Source: Stenocarpella maydis (lineage: Eukaryota > Ascomycota > Sordariomycetes > Diaporthales > Diaporthaceae). Taken from it: 64,000 nucleotides of DNA. Under the pieces are notes generated by a model that did no database searches, had not been told where the DNA came from, and was given only the letters and a program-made list of their open reading frames with translations. This document shows positions 11,710 to 21,494 of the stretch, in pieces. How positions within the stretch are numbered: the stretch's first letter is position 1; each line of letters begins with the position of its first letter. The stretch spans positions 79,255 to 143,254 of the forward strand of contig NQMI01000118.1 in assembly GCA_002270565.1 (NCBI GenBank), read 5' to 3'. The position numbers were made by a program, and so were the translations under genes.

Positions 11710-12212
11710 CGTTGTTATTCTTGGTGAAGTTTTTAATCCGTGAGATTTAGAAGGCTGAACCGTGAAAAAGAGCTGCCGTGCGGTCCATTGCACTATTTAT
11801 GCTGTTTCAGGGAGTAGGTACAGGTCGCCCATCCAGTCTTTGATCACTTGATACCGACTGGCAGTCACTTGTGTCAGTCCGAGGGCAGCCCACACAAAGA
11901 TCGGTTAACCGGCCCAGCCTGCCACTCACAGCCTCAACTGATGGGACAAACCAAGTGCGTGCGGTGACGCAGAAGATGAAATGACACACAGCTGTGATGC
12001 CAAATATCATTCAGTCATCGAGGAACGGCTGTTGTCGCCCACTGTCGCCTACCTAGCGCCATCATGCCCGCTGCCAGGCTGCCCCCCCCCCCGCGAGCAG
12101 CTTCGCTAAATTGAGCTGAATATATCGTAAGTGGAGGAACTCGAAGAACATAAATAGACCGTATAACGATCAAAACGGCTTTCTGAGTACCAACTCAGGC
12201 TGCAAGTGAATT
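11710..12212. other. Intergenic, nothing recognised
   Basis: Contains a poly-C tract near 12082-12093. No gene-like frame or RNA signal was seen. Confidence 0.4.
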
Positions 12213-13165
12213 TCAATGTGGTATATAAATGCGTTGGCGGCGAAAGTCTTGCGCCGCATGGAGCAGCATGGAGCCACCATCTTCATCCTTGTCGATGCCT
12301 GCGTTGGTAGATTTATTCAGTTCACTGTACAGGAGCCACAACAGTGCTTGGATATACTCAGAGGTTGTGGAGAATGTTTTTTTTTTTCCAACTTGAAAAG
12401 TCTCTGATGGATTCCGTCCCTCAGATTCTTGCAGCAAAATTTCGATGCTGAGTGGTTGCTTGGAAACCCATACACGTGCAGCGTGGTTGTCCTCGGTTGG
12501 CCCCTTTGAATCAAACCCAAGTGCACCGACTTTTGTGAACACCTGTTGTCGCAGCTTGACCAACACCTGGGCAAGCTGCTGGTAGACACTCCTAGTCGCC
12601 TCTGTTTCTCCCTCCCGATTGGCCCATGAATCGCCTTTTTGGAAGCCCATATCTTTCGGATTCTGGCCATTGACAAAATCCATAATGATGAAGGCCAATT
12701 CTGATTGCGCTTGTGCCAGTGGAAGAGCAGGCGTGGGCCTTGGGGATTGGTATCTTGGTATTCAGACCAGCATGCCCATCATAGTTGCCCGCCCTTGTTA
12801 GCTAGAATCATCGTATGGTGTCCTTGGAAACACAGCTGACTTCATCATTGCAATCTCAACCTCCAGCTTCTCGTCAGTCCACGCAGCGGAGACTCGTCCT
12901 GGAATCGGAATACGCAAAACCCAGTGGTAGATCGTGTTGTTCACTCCCGGCTGATCGAACTCAACAAATAAAATAGACGTTGAATCCGCCGTCCTTCAGT
13001 GGCCTGAAGAAGTGACAGGGCGCGTCTCGGTGGTATGAAGATGCCAATTTGAGGATCGCAGCTGGGTCGATGGAGTTGATGAAGCGTGTCCTCTCCCTTT
13101 TGATACGGAGTTGCAATTGATATACTTGACCTGCCAGACTGCATATTCTGACTTTGAGAAGTACC
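12213..13165 (-). pseudogene. Frameshifted aminoglycoside-phosphotransferase-like (APH/choline kinase fold) gene
   Basis: On the minus strand the family's segments appear in the right order but in different frames. From 13165: SEYAVWQVKYINC, then RFINSIDPAAILKLASSY and CHFFRPLKDGGFNVYF, a stop near 12968, then FVEFDQPGVNNTIYHWVLRI and PGRVSAAWTDEKLEVEIAMM, another stop near 12805, NTKIPIPKAHA, a shift near 12700, and finally LAFIIMDFVNGQNPKDMGF to the end at 12213. The C-terminal catalytic half (the HGDLxxxN loop and DWE/DxE motif expected of this fold) is missing. At least three lesions plus a 3' truncation make it non-functional. Fungal members are small-molecule kinases of mostly unknown substrate. 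Confidence 0.75.
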
Positions 13166-14002
13166 GTCTAAATAGTTAACTACGATCTTAACTATGACAG
13201 AGGGTGCAGTTACCTAAGTAATGATGCCGCATCTTTAGAGACTTATTCTTGACTATCAATGGGGGAGCATAAACTCCCCGGCAGAATATCAGTGAATGTA
13301 GTCAAGTTGTCATGTTCACCCCGGGACGTGAGTGAAAACATGCTGTACTTGACGTATCTTCCCTAGCACACGGACCTTGGAGCTCTTTTCTGAGCACCTG
13401 TCCTGGTGTCCACACGGATTTGATTATATTTTTCGAGATTTCTCTTGAATGTACTCAATTATGGGGCATATCTGACTTATTTTCGGATCTACCCGTGTCA
13501 CTGTTGACGGTTTCCGCCTCGCCGTACCCGACAAGCATGCGGGGATTCAGTCCATATTAGAAGTTGCTGAGCTTCGCCCCCCCCCCGCCTGGCTGCCCTG
13601 TCACGGAGCTGTGTTGATTGTTTTCTTCCCCGTTGAATAATGTATCGATCCCAGTCACTATGAAAAGTGATAAGCACGGTTGTTTGCGGGACTGAAGTAA
13701 ACATGAAGCGCGGCGCATCTTAACCGCAGTTGACAAACTAGTGAATTGTACGTGGCATTCACGCATACTCCGGCGTCTGGTCTCGCAAATTATAAATCCA
13801 AACAGGGCTCTTCTCCCTGGTGCCATAATTGATGTTTTGTAGTCAAGAATCTGCATTCGTGAAGGACAACATGCACCAGACTCCGCCATCACATTATAAC
13901 TACCTTCGACTTAGGCGAAACGCACAAATGAGGGGCGTTCAGCACACAGCATGCGTACAAGGGAACGCCTCCTCATACCTCATTTGTTCTCTATTTCAGA
14001 GA
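13166..14002. other. Intergenic, nothing recognised
   Basis: Short overlapping frames only, plus a C-tract at about 13579-13587. A frame continues upstream of the coiled-coil gene to 13829 but contains no protein-like sequence before 14003. Confidence 0.4.
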
Positions 14003-14641
14003 ATGCAGCAAACCGGCGAGGATGAAGATAATCTGCGTCCTGGTCACTTGCAGGGCCAGCCTAGCTACAAACGATCAGACGACGGATGCTTCTCGCGAAG
14101 CTCCATGGTGCGCGCCCTAGGCGAGCTCCAATCATGGCTCCTCACGGAGGAGGACGTTCTAAAGAGCCGGCAGGAAGAATCCAAACATGACTCAGTCCGT
14201 GCAGGAGAGTTCTACGACCGAATGAGCACGCTCGAGGAAAAGCTGGTGCATCTCCTCTCGGACACGACAGAAGCGGTAAAACACGCTCGCCGCCGAACAT
14301 CGACTAGACAGCCACGGCCCGTGGCTGGTGTGGATCCTGACTCGGACGATCAACGGTGCCTTCGGGTCGAGTCACGGCGAAAGCACCTAAGGGACGAGAT
14401 CGAGGAGCTACAGCAGGCGAAAGATAGGTTCTTGCGCCAGGCCGGCGAGCTCGATGAGGAGGTCCGGTCGACAAGGCGAGCCATAACCGAGATCCAAGCC
14501 GAGATAGAGCTTCACAAATCGGGAACTGGAAAAGGCGACCAAACCGAGAATAAGCATTTCCTTGGCGGCGATGAGGCTGCTCTGGCTGCCACGAAGCTGT
14601 CTCTCTCAACGCCCGGGCGGCGGGCAGCGTCGGTCGTATAA
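14003..14641 (+). CDS. Coiled-coil protein of unknown function
   Basis: Open frame of 212 aa from ATG 14003 (MQQTGEDEDNLRPG); the same frame is open back to 13829, so the start could lie upstream. Two segments have heptad-like spacing: about residues 55-80 (RMSTLEEKLVHLLSDTTEAV) and 120-175 (SRRKHLRDEIEELQQAKDRF, LDEEVRSTRRAITEIQAEIE). The rest is charged and hydrophilic, with no signal peptide or membrane segment. No family is recognised. A leucine-rich heptad region fits a self-associating or scaffold protein, by inference. GC content is higher than in the surrounding non-coding DNA, which supports a real gene. Confidence 0.55.
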   Translation: MQQTGEDEDNLRPGHLQGQPSYKRSDDGCFSRSSMVRALGELQSWLLTEEDVLKSRQEESKHDSVRAGEFYDRMSTLEEKLVHLLSDTTEAVKHARRRTSTRQPRPVAGVDPDSDDQRCLRVESRRKHLRDEIEELQQAKDRFLRQAGELDEEVRSTRRAITEIQAEIELHKSGTGKGDQTENKHFLGGDEAALAATKLSLSTPGRRAASVV

Positions 14642-16496
14642 ATCCACTCTTCACGACCGCGAAAGAAAGTGGTGGGGACGGTCTAACGGGAAAGCTTCGG
14701 TTATGACAATTGAACCCGGCAGAAGACGCCAACTGGTACAATCCGTCTATGGACTACTAGGCAACGCGCTGGGCCAGCGTACGCCATTATGGTAACCGAG
14801 CTGAGTATCACGTGAGTGTAATTGAGCACCTGTGGTGTGGGAGGATCATTCTGCGTGGTGGTAGCTCTTTACTGCAGTCTAGGTAGACAAATGATTGTCC
14901 CTGACATTCAACATCCCACCATTTGAGCTTCTCCGCTATTTCCCGAAGGCATTGGCGGCGTCGAACGACGGGGACCATTTGCGCTTCAAATATTACGATG
15001 CTGTCGATAAATTTCAGTGGCATTGCCCAGTATAAGGGGAGTACGTGGCCTAAAGTGATGTCCCTTCAGTAGCTGATCTGCCTGGTTCATGGATAATACA
15101 GAACGGACTGCGCTTCTTACTCTTTTGCCTTCCATCACCGTGGTTGCTACAGATCACCACACATGGCTCGTCCCGTAATGTAAATACATATTCACGCGCA
15201 ATACCGTTTGACTTGTGTCTTGCACCCCAAGGTCCTGGTTGTTCTTTCAGTGCTTCTCGTATTCTCATCTACCTAGGTAACTTAAATTTTCAGTAGCCTC
15301 AATCAGTGACACAACCAGTCATTATTGATTCGCACTGTATTTTTAAAATCCAACAACCATCATGGCCCGCCCGTCCCTCGTATATATACTGGAGATGGCC
15401 CAAGCTACCATGTCCTCAGCTAATGGGTTGATAATATACAAGATGTACCGTTGTGAGCCCAACAATCTAACCGCAAGATCATTTCAAAGTGGTCTCTGAA
15501 GCGAGCGGCGCCAGGGCAACTAGCGCAACATTGAGGAACCGTGTGAGAACATCTGCGGTTGTATATGGTCAATCCATAGAAAATCCACTTATTCAGGTCT
15601 TAATTTATCTAGTCCTACAACGGAGCAATTCAAGAGCCCTGGCATATGTCTGGAGTCTCTCCGCTGTCGACCGTCCCAACGCTAGTGAAAGCTCGTTGAG
15701 GAGCAGGTCTGTTCATGCCAGACAACAGACCCCAGCTTGCCCAGGTAAGGTAGTGTCATGAGCGGATAGGTTCTCCACTGGAGGCCTTATTGACGGGTGC
15801 TAATCACGCGGCATTTGGCGCTGAAGCTTACTACCCTGTTGCAGAATCATAGATTAGAATTCTTACGTCGTATATGCCTCCTTAGGTGTCTTTGCACTGA
15901 TGTTGGAATCATACGGACAAATTCGGTCCCTTGCATGACGCTGAGCGTAACATCACCTCATGTATGTTGCACATCGAGTGGGAACATCTACCCATTTCCA
16001 AGTGATACATGACAACCAAGCTGACCTGAAAAGACTAAATTTCTCTTTTTTCCGCAAAACACGATGCTTGAAATATGACTTGGCTGGGTCAAGGCATCGT
16101 GGCCACAAAGGGTCTCAGCCATGGCTGCGACTAAGTGCCACCACAGCTACATCATGGCTCCATCGGCTTGATCACAGCAGTGATACAACCCAGATCACAG
16201 ACTGATTCCTTAGCAGAAATGGCTATTTCTCAAGACGGTATCGTACGACCGCCGTCGGCCGCTAGGGGACTAGTGCCATGTTCTGGGCATGTGCTGTTGC
16301 TTGTGCGTTTCCAATCTAATTGACTTCGAGTACTCCGCTGTATCTGTGGATTGGGTGAGTAGACAATGTGCTGGATATAAGTAGGTAGTGAGGAGACCAG
16401 TTCCAGACCCAAGCCTGCAAGTGTTTCCTTCCAAACACATTCGACGACGAAGACACCCATCCTTTACAGGCAGGATACACCCTTAGATTTCTCAAA
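14642..16496. other. Gene-poor stretch
   Basis: About 1.9 kb with only short open frames and no recognised domain or RNA gene. One perfect TACCTAGGTA palindrome lies at 15270. Confidence 0.4.
15270..15279. repeat. TACCTAGGTA palindrome, copy 1 of 5
   Basis: Perfect 10-base palindrome in intergenic DNA. Five perfect copies are found in the window, far above chance expectation (about 0.06). Confidence 0.6.
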
Positions 16497-16988
16497 ATGC
16501 TTTTCAGGTCAACCATACATCTAAATCTGCTTACATTAGCCGCTGCCTTATATGATCCCCCTGAATATGACGCGCCCGTGGTCGACAAGCCTGTGGACAA
16601 GGACCAATCACAGTGGTCGGTCAAGGTCGATCTCTGGGACGAACCGTTGACAAGATTCGAGAGAGTCTACCCTCAGCTGGATCAGAAGTTTGTCCCTATC
16701 ACTGCCCACAAACCTGAGACATGGTCCGTCAGCCAGATCGACACTACATTCTATGAGGGCGCTGGGTTTATCGTCCCTCTCTATTACTGCGTCCTCTACG
16801 ACATGGAACTTCGGCCGGTCCTAAACTTGTTCGAGGGTCGCATGGACCTGAGAGCGCTGCACCTCCCGGCACTCGGTTATGTCACCTGCGCCCCAGGTTT
16901 GCCACCTGACCTCAAGCCTCCTCCAGAAAAGTTGGACCCGCCCAAGGAATCTCAGAAGCCCCAGGAGGCCCGGGAGGCCCAGGATTAA
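16497..16988 (+). CDS. Small hypothetical protein, possibly secreted
   Basis: Intronless frame of 163 aa. It opens MLFRSTIHLNLLTLAAALYD, a short basic start followed by a hydrophobic stretch that could be a signal peptide, although no clean cleavage site is evident. The middle (QWSVKVDLWDEPLTRFERVY; EGAGFIVPLYYCVLYDMELR) looks like folded beta-rich protein with few cysteines. The tail is Pro/Glu/Lys-rich with a repeating pattern (KLDPPKESQKPQEAREAQD). No family is recognised. Size and secretion-like start would fit a small secreted effector-type protein, but that is inference. Confidence 0.55.
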   Translation: MLFRSTIHLNLLTLAAALYDPPEYDAPVVDKPVDKDQSQWSVKVDLWDEPLTRFERVYPQLDQKFVPITAHKPETWSVSQIDTTFYEGAGFIVPLYYCVLYDMELRPVLNLFEGRMDLRALHLPALGYVTCAPGLPPDLKPPPEKLDPPKESQKPQEAREAQD

Positions 16989-17526
16989 GCATGGTCACTC
17001 GATCAAACCCTATGTCAGTGTCGTTATATTCTTCGACAGTCAGAATCTTTGAGCAGACTGGATTGGGTGCAATGTCAGTTACGCCGTCAGCGCCTCAGCA
17101 CAATCCACCACCAGTCGCCATAAATTGTACGAGGCTTTCGGTATGGATGGAAGATTATGAGAATTTCTCAAGTGGCAAACAGGGCGCATGAGGGGCCTTG
17201 TCACCCGGCACAAGGGCTCAAAATGACAACATATTCGGGTCGTTATTGCGGTTGCCATTGATTCAAGGCTCGCTGTGGAGGGATATCACTTGTTGCTATC
17301 CATATCTCTTCCGTTTCTGAAGATAGCATCCTGGTGGTCTGGTTCTGCTCGTCCTTCCCAGAAACGACGGCTATCAATCTTAAGCCTGTCAATTTAGAAG
17401 CTCACGATCTGTGCATATCACTTCAATGTTACTACTCGTCCCGGGACTTCACCGGAACTTCACCATTGTTGGGCTGTGGAAATAAGGATGCGCACAAGGC
17501 TGAAGTGGTACAAGAAAAGTTTTAAT
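16989..17526. other. Intergenic, nothing recognised
   Basis: Space between the small protein and the convergent deaminase-family gene. No gene-like frame. Confidence 0.4.
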
Positions 17527-18744
17527 TCAATACTGTCTTGTTGACTTTCCTCTCAAGGCATACATTTCATCCAGAATCTCTCCCTTGACCGTGTCAGCTG
17601 CCCAGCAGCTGCGGACAGCGGTCTCGGCAAGTCTGGTCATGTCTTCGTCGGTGAAGCCGCAGAACCTCCTCACGAGGAGCAGGTTCTCTAGTATCCAGGT
17701 GTCCTCCATGAAGGCCGGGTCATCGCTCGCGATTGCCAGCGGGATGCCCGCATCAAAAAGCTTGCGGATACGGAGGAATACATCATCCATTGGCTGGTGG
17801 CGAATGTAAGACCAGGGGCATATCGTCATGCACATCTCCCTCGAGCGTATTGCCTCCATGAGGCCGGCGCTCTCAGCAGCGTTCAGGCCGTGGTCGATGC
17901 GGTCAGCACCGGTCTTGCCGAGCGAGCAGACCACCTGGCGGACGTGGTCTACTGGATACGCCTTGCCCACGTCACAGTGTGCCGTCAATCGGAAGCCTTC
18001 TTCTCTTGCCCGGACGAATACCTCCTCGAACAGCATCGGGGGCCGCTCATCTTCGTTCGAGTCGAGGCCGACGCCGACTATCATGTCTCGGTACTCGAGT
18101 GCGGCAAGATAGTGATCCATGGCTGACTGCACTGGCTCGTCTCGGAGGAAGCACATGATCCAGGCGCTTCTGACCTGCAGCGCAAATTATCAGTCAGTGT
18201 AGCGAGTGCGCTGCTGGGCTGGCTCTCAACACACATTCAGCTCCTTTGCTGCCTTTTCCTGGGCAGAACGGAAGCCATCCATCATTATCTGCCACGTCAC
18301 GCCGGTACGAGTGTGGCCTTGAGGATCAAAGAATAACTCGCAATACCGCACATTCATGCTCGCGGCACGCTCGAAATAGTGCATCGCGAGGTCGTGGTAG
18401 TCCCGGGTAGTTTTGAGCACCTCGAAGCCCCCGTAGTAAGCCTCGAAGAAGGACAGCGTCTCCTCCTCGTTGTTCATGCGGCCCCCGGTGAGAGTTTTGA
18501 AACTATCGTGAGAGTCCTGCAGTTCTTGGAGCGACGAGAATACAGCTCCGGTACGTGGGTGCTTGAGCGCCATGCCGTTTCGTTGGGCAAACTTCCACTT
18601 GAGTGCCGGGGTCAGCGTGCCCTCGATGTGGACGTGAAGCTCGACTTTTGGTAGCGCTTCTACCAGAGGATCCCTGGTTTCTGCAATGGAGGTCCGCAGC
18701 TGCCGGCGGGCCGCGAGCGGAAGTGCTCCTTCGACGTCGGCCAT
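17527..18744 (-). CDS. Adenosine/adenine deaminase family protein (amidohydrolase fold)
   Basis: Two exons on the minus strand, 18744-18235 and 18174-17527, give 385 aa, with a 60-bp intron (GTGTGT donor, CTGCAG acceptor, phase 0). The order of deaminase motifs is complete: LPKVELHVHIEG (metal-binding His37 and His39), LTAHCDVGK (His236), RIDHG (His265) and IASDDPAF (Asp321-Asp322). Classical adenosine deaminases have HAGE at the third motif, with the Glu acting in proton transfer; here the motif reads HCDV, so that Glu is absent. I recall fungal homologues with a similar HCDV-type motif, so this may be a subfamily rather than a loss. The likely role is deamination of a purine or related compound in the cytosol; the exact substrate is uncertain. 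Confidence 0.88.
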
Positions 18745-19774
18745 GCTCTCAGCAACTCGGGGCCGGATGTAAAATCGCAGAGGACTTGGTGTTTGAGTGC
18801 CTGGGTAAAGGCTATCGCGGGTGACAATCTGCGCCCGCGAGCTGCACCGGACGACCTTTCGCAGTCAAATATACCCGCCCTCCGGGGGTTGTTAAACAAC
18901 ACCACCGTCGTGACTCACGGTTCGCTCACGCATCGGTATATCAGCAGCCGAAACGTGGGCTGCCCAGTCAGACCGAACATAAGCATACGCTAGACGCCTT
19001 AGCAAGTAGGAGCGTATATGCGCATGTATATATCTTGATGCTCACGGCCCTCCGGCGGGTGCACACCTCAGCCAAAGCCAATAATGAATGCAATCGGGCG
19101 GGGTTGATGGCCCTACTCTATTTTAATCCCAGACGGTGTGTAATAAGCGATTGTCGAAGCCACGAAGCTCAGCAGTGAACTGATGCTGGTCAAGGTACAT
19201 CTGAGATCCTGAGATAGACCGTGCAACAATTTCAGCTAGCAGATTTTCAGGCACGTAGGAATCCTAAGAAAGCACAAAGACAGACCATGCAGAAGGAATT
19301 AGGTTGGGATCCGCGTTGTGGCGGCTCCCCGACATTGGCCGTGCAAGCTTGCAAACCAAATGACGCACGCATGGTTGATAAAGAAGACAGTACAGTTTCA
19401 AACGTAGTCCGCCTTTAAGCCGTTGCCCGGAACTGCCTTATCTCTGATGCACAGACCTCCTTACGTAAGCACGCTGAGGTAAGCAGGGACGAGAAGCGAG
19501 TCCTTTGCCAAGCTTCTCTACACGGATTAGTCAGCAGTTTTTTTTTAAAACTTGTAATCTTATAGGTGCACTATACAGAATAAGTGGGAAAGCTATATGA
19601 GAAAAAAACCTTGGCAAAAGGGCATCTGAATTCTTGAGATAAGGACTGCCTGGCTTTGTTCGGTAGATGCGATGCTTGGTTGCCGCCATGGCCCCAAGAG
19701 CACACATACACCGTGCACTCTACCCGGATGAGACTGATGTGACTAGCAGAAACAAGTAACAATCCCACGCGAGC
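18745..19774. other. Divergent intergenic region (promoters of the deaminase-family and aldolase-like genes)
   Basis: About 1 kb between two divergently read genes. No further gene is supported and no clear operator was recognised. Confidence 0.4.
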
Positions 19775-20563
19775 ATGTTCCTCTCCTCTCGAGCATTGCC
19801 CTCACATCTGCACACGAGTCGAAGGCCAGTATTGCCATCACGTCTCCGCATAATCCCGCCCGTTCCAGCCCGCACGTTGTCCCTCACAGCCAGGATGGCA
19901 TCGGACCCCATTGCAGAGAGGCTCAAGCAGTTCCCAACCTGCGACATCTCAGGCGCGCTGGTCAAGCTGAAATACCGCAACGGCGGCTTCCTCTCGGGGC
20001 TCACGCTCTGGTCGCCAGAGCGCCAGGCCGGCGGCACGAGGATCGCCGGCCCGGCCTACACGGTCAGGTACGCACCGCTGTCGGACCCGGCGCCAAAGCT
20101 CCCGGGCCACTACATCGACTCGGTGCCCGCCGGGGCCGTGGTGTTCGTGTCGGCGCCGCCCCGGACGCCCAACGCCGTGTACGGCGGGCTCATGAGCGCG
20201 CGGGCCAGGGCCCTCGGGGCGGTGGGCAGCGTCATCGACGGGCGGTTCCGCGACCTGCACGAGCAGAGGGAGCAGGGCTGGCCCCTGTTCGCGCGGGATG
20301 TCGGCACGGCGCCGCCCCAGGAGCTCCTCAAGGTCGTCGGGGTGAACGTGCCGGTCAGGCTGTCGACGGACGAGCAGGACATGGAGATCAGGCCGGGGGA
20401 CTACATCATCGGGGACCTCAACGGGGTCGTGCTGTGCCCCAAGGAGCTGGCAGAGGAGGTCATCCCGATCGTGCAGAAGATGGTCGAGGCCGATGACAAG
20501 GTAATGATCGAGCTGCAGAAGGGGATGGGTTTCGAGGAGGCTAGCAAAAAATTCAGAGGCTGA
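19775..20563 (+). CDS. RraA-like / 4-hydroxy-4-methyl-2-oxoglutarate aldolase family protein
   Basis: Intronless, 262 aa. Residues 1-40 are rich in Arg, Ser and Pro without acids (LPSHLHTSRRPVLPSRLRII), as in mitochondrial targeting sequences; a second start, MASDPIAERL at residue 41 (19895), would give a cytosolic form that matches the usual beginning of the family. The core shows FPTCDISGALVKL, AGPAYTVR, and the signature from Gly137 to Asp160 (GGLMSARARALGAVGSVIDG then RFRD), where Arg159 and Asp160 match the active-site RD of the aldolases. Family members are metal-dependent class II pyruvate aldolases or oxaloacetate decarboxylases; the fungal substrate is not established. It lies divergently from the deaminase-family gene. 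Confidence 0.87.
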   Translation: MFLSSRALPSHLHTSRRPVLPSRLRIIPPVPARTLSLTARMASDPIAERLKQFPTCDISGALVKLKYRNGGFLSGLTLWSPERQAGGTRIAGPAYTVRYAPLSDPAPKLPGHYIDSVPAGAVVFVSAPPRTPNAVYGGLMSARARALGAVGSVIDGRFRDLHEQREQGWPLFARDVGTAPPQELLKVVGVNVPVRLSTDEQDMEIRPGDYIIGDLNGVVLCPKELAEEVIPIVQKMVEADDKVMIELQKGMGFEEASKKFRG

Positions 20564-20815
20564 GCCACGCTCGTCCTGGGGTGACACCTTTTGGAAATCC
20601 GTTTCGTCCCGCCAGCCCAGACTTTGATCTATAATTATATGCAGTACAATTTTGCAGGGCCTTGCTGTCAAAAGAAGAGACGGCAGTGTGGATGGGCCGG
20701 CCGTGTCACGTCGCTCGTCTGGACCAGTTGACACCGGAAGCAACCCATGAACAATGGCTAGCTAGCCACATTGGCAATCTGTCTGGACCCAACGCACCAC
20801 GTATTTAATCACCAG

Positions 20816-21494
20816 TTACAACTGTCCCTTAAACAATTCGAATGATCCGCCCCGGCCCTCGCCTTTGTGCAATCTGGAGGCTCCCTGAACACTTTCCCTT
20901 GCCACAACCTCCACGCCAGCATCATACTCAAACCGCAACGCGTCCTTCAAACTCCGTGCCTCAAACGTGCTATAGTGCGCCGACCTCCTATCCGCGCTCA
21001 TGCACCTCTGAGGAAAGGTCAGCAAGCTCCTCTCCAGAGCCATTGCCTCCTGCGTGGCCCTGCCCTTCTCCACAACCCGGCTCACAAGCCCCATCGCCAA
21101 CGCCTCCTTCGCGTCGACCGGCCGTCCGGTGAGGATCAGGTCGGGCGCCCGGCCGAGCCCCACAGCCTTGGGCAGCCCGACAGTCCCGCCGTCCAGGAGC
21201 GGGACGCCCCGCTGCCTGCAAGACACCCCCAGCACGGCGGTCGTGTCGCACACGCGCACGCCAGCCATGGCGGGGGCGGAGGTCGTATCCGCCGCAGAAG
21301 GCCCCGCCCCCGGCCCCGGTGAAGACACATAACCTCTGCCAGACGCCGTTTTCGAACCTCTGGAATGCTACCGGGAGGAGGCGTGCCGTGGCTGCGTTGA
21401 CTGCGTTGCGGTTCTTGGGCCGGCTGATGGTTGTCGCGGCGATGCCTTCCGCTGACGGCTCATAGAGAGCGATGGGGAGCTGGGTGGGACACAT
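20816..21494 (-). pseudogene. Enoyl-CoA hydratase/isomerase family pseudogene with internal deletion
   Basis: From 21494 on the minus strand the N-terminal part is normal (TTISRPKNRNAVNAATARLL, then LCVFTGAGGGAFCGGYDL, the first oxyanion-hole region). Near 21285-21300 it jumps to GVRVCDTTAVLGVSCRQRGV followed by PLLDGGTVGLPKAVGLGRAP and DLILTGRP in another frame. The segment expected between them, roughly 40-50 residues with the second oxyanion-hole motif (xxAVAGGLE), is absent, and no intron could hold it because the two parts are contiguous. The C-terminal part is intact to the stop at 20816. So a deletion that also shifts the frame has inactivated the gene. Confidence 0.75.

Noticed and set aside
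19949..20743. 264-codon minus-strand open frame opposite the RraA-like gene
   Set aside because: Antisense shadow; Arg/Asp/Val-rich without motifs.
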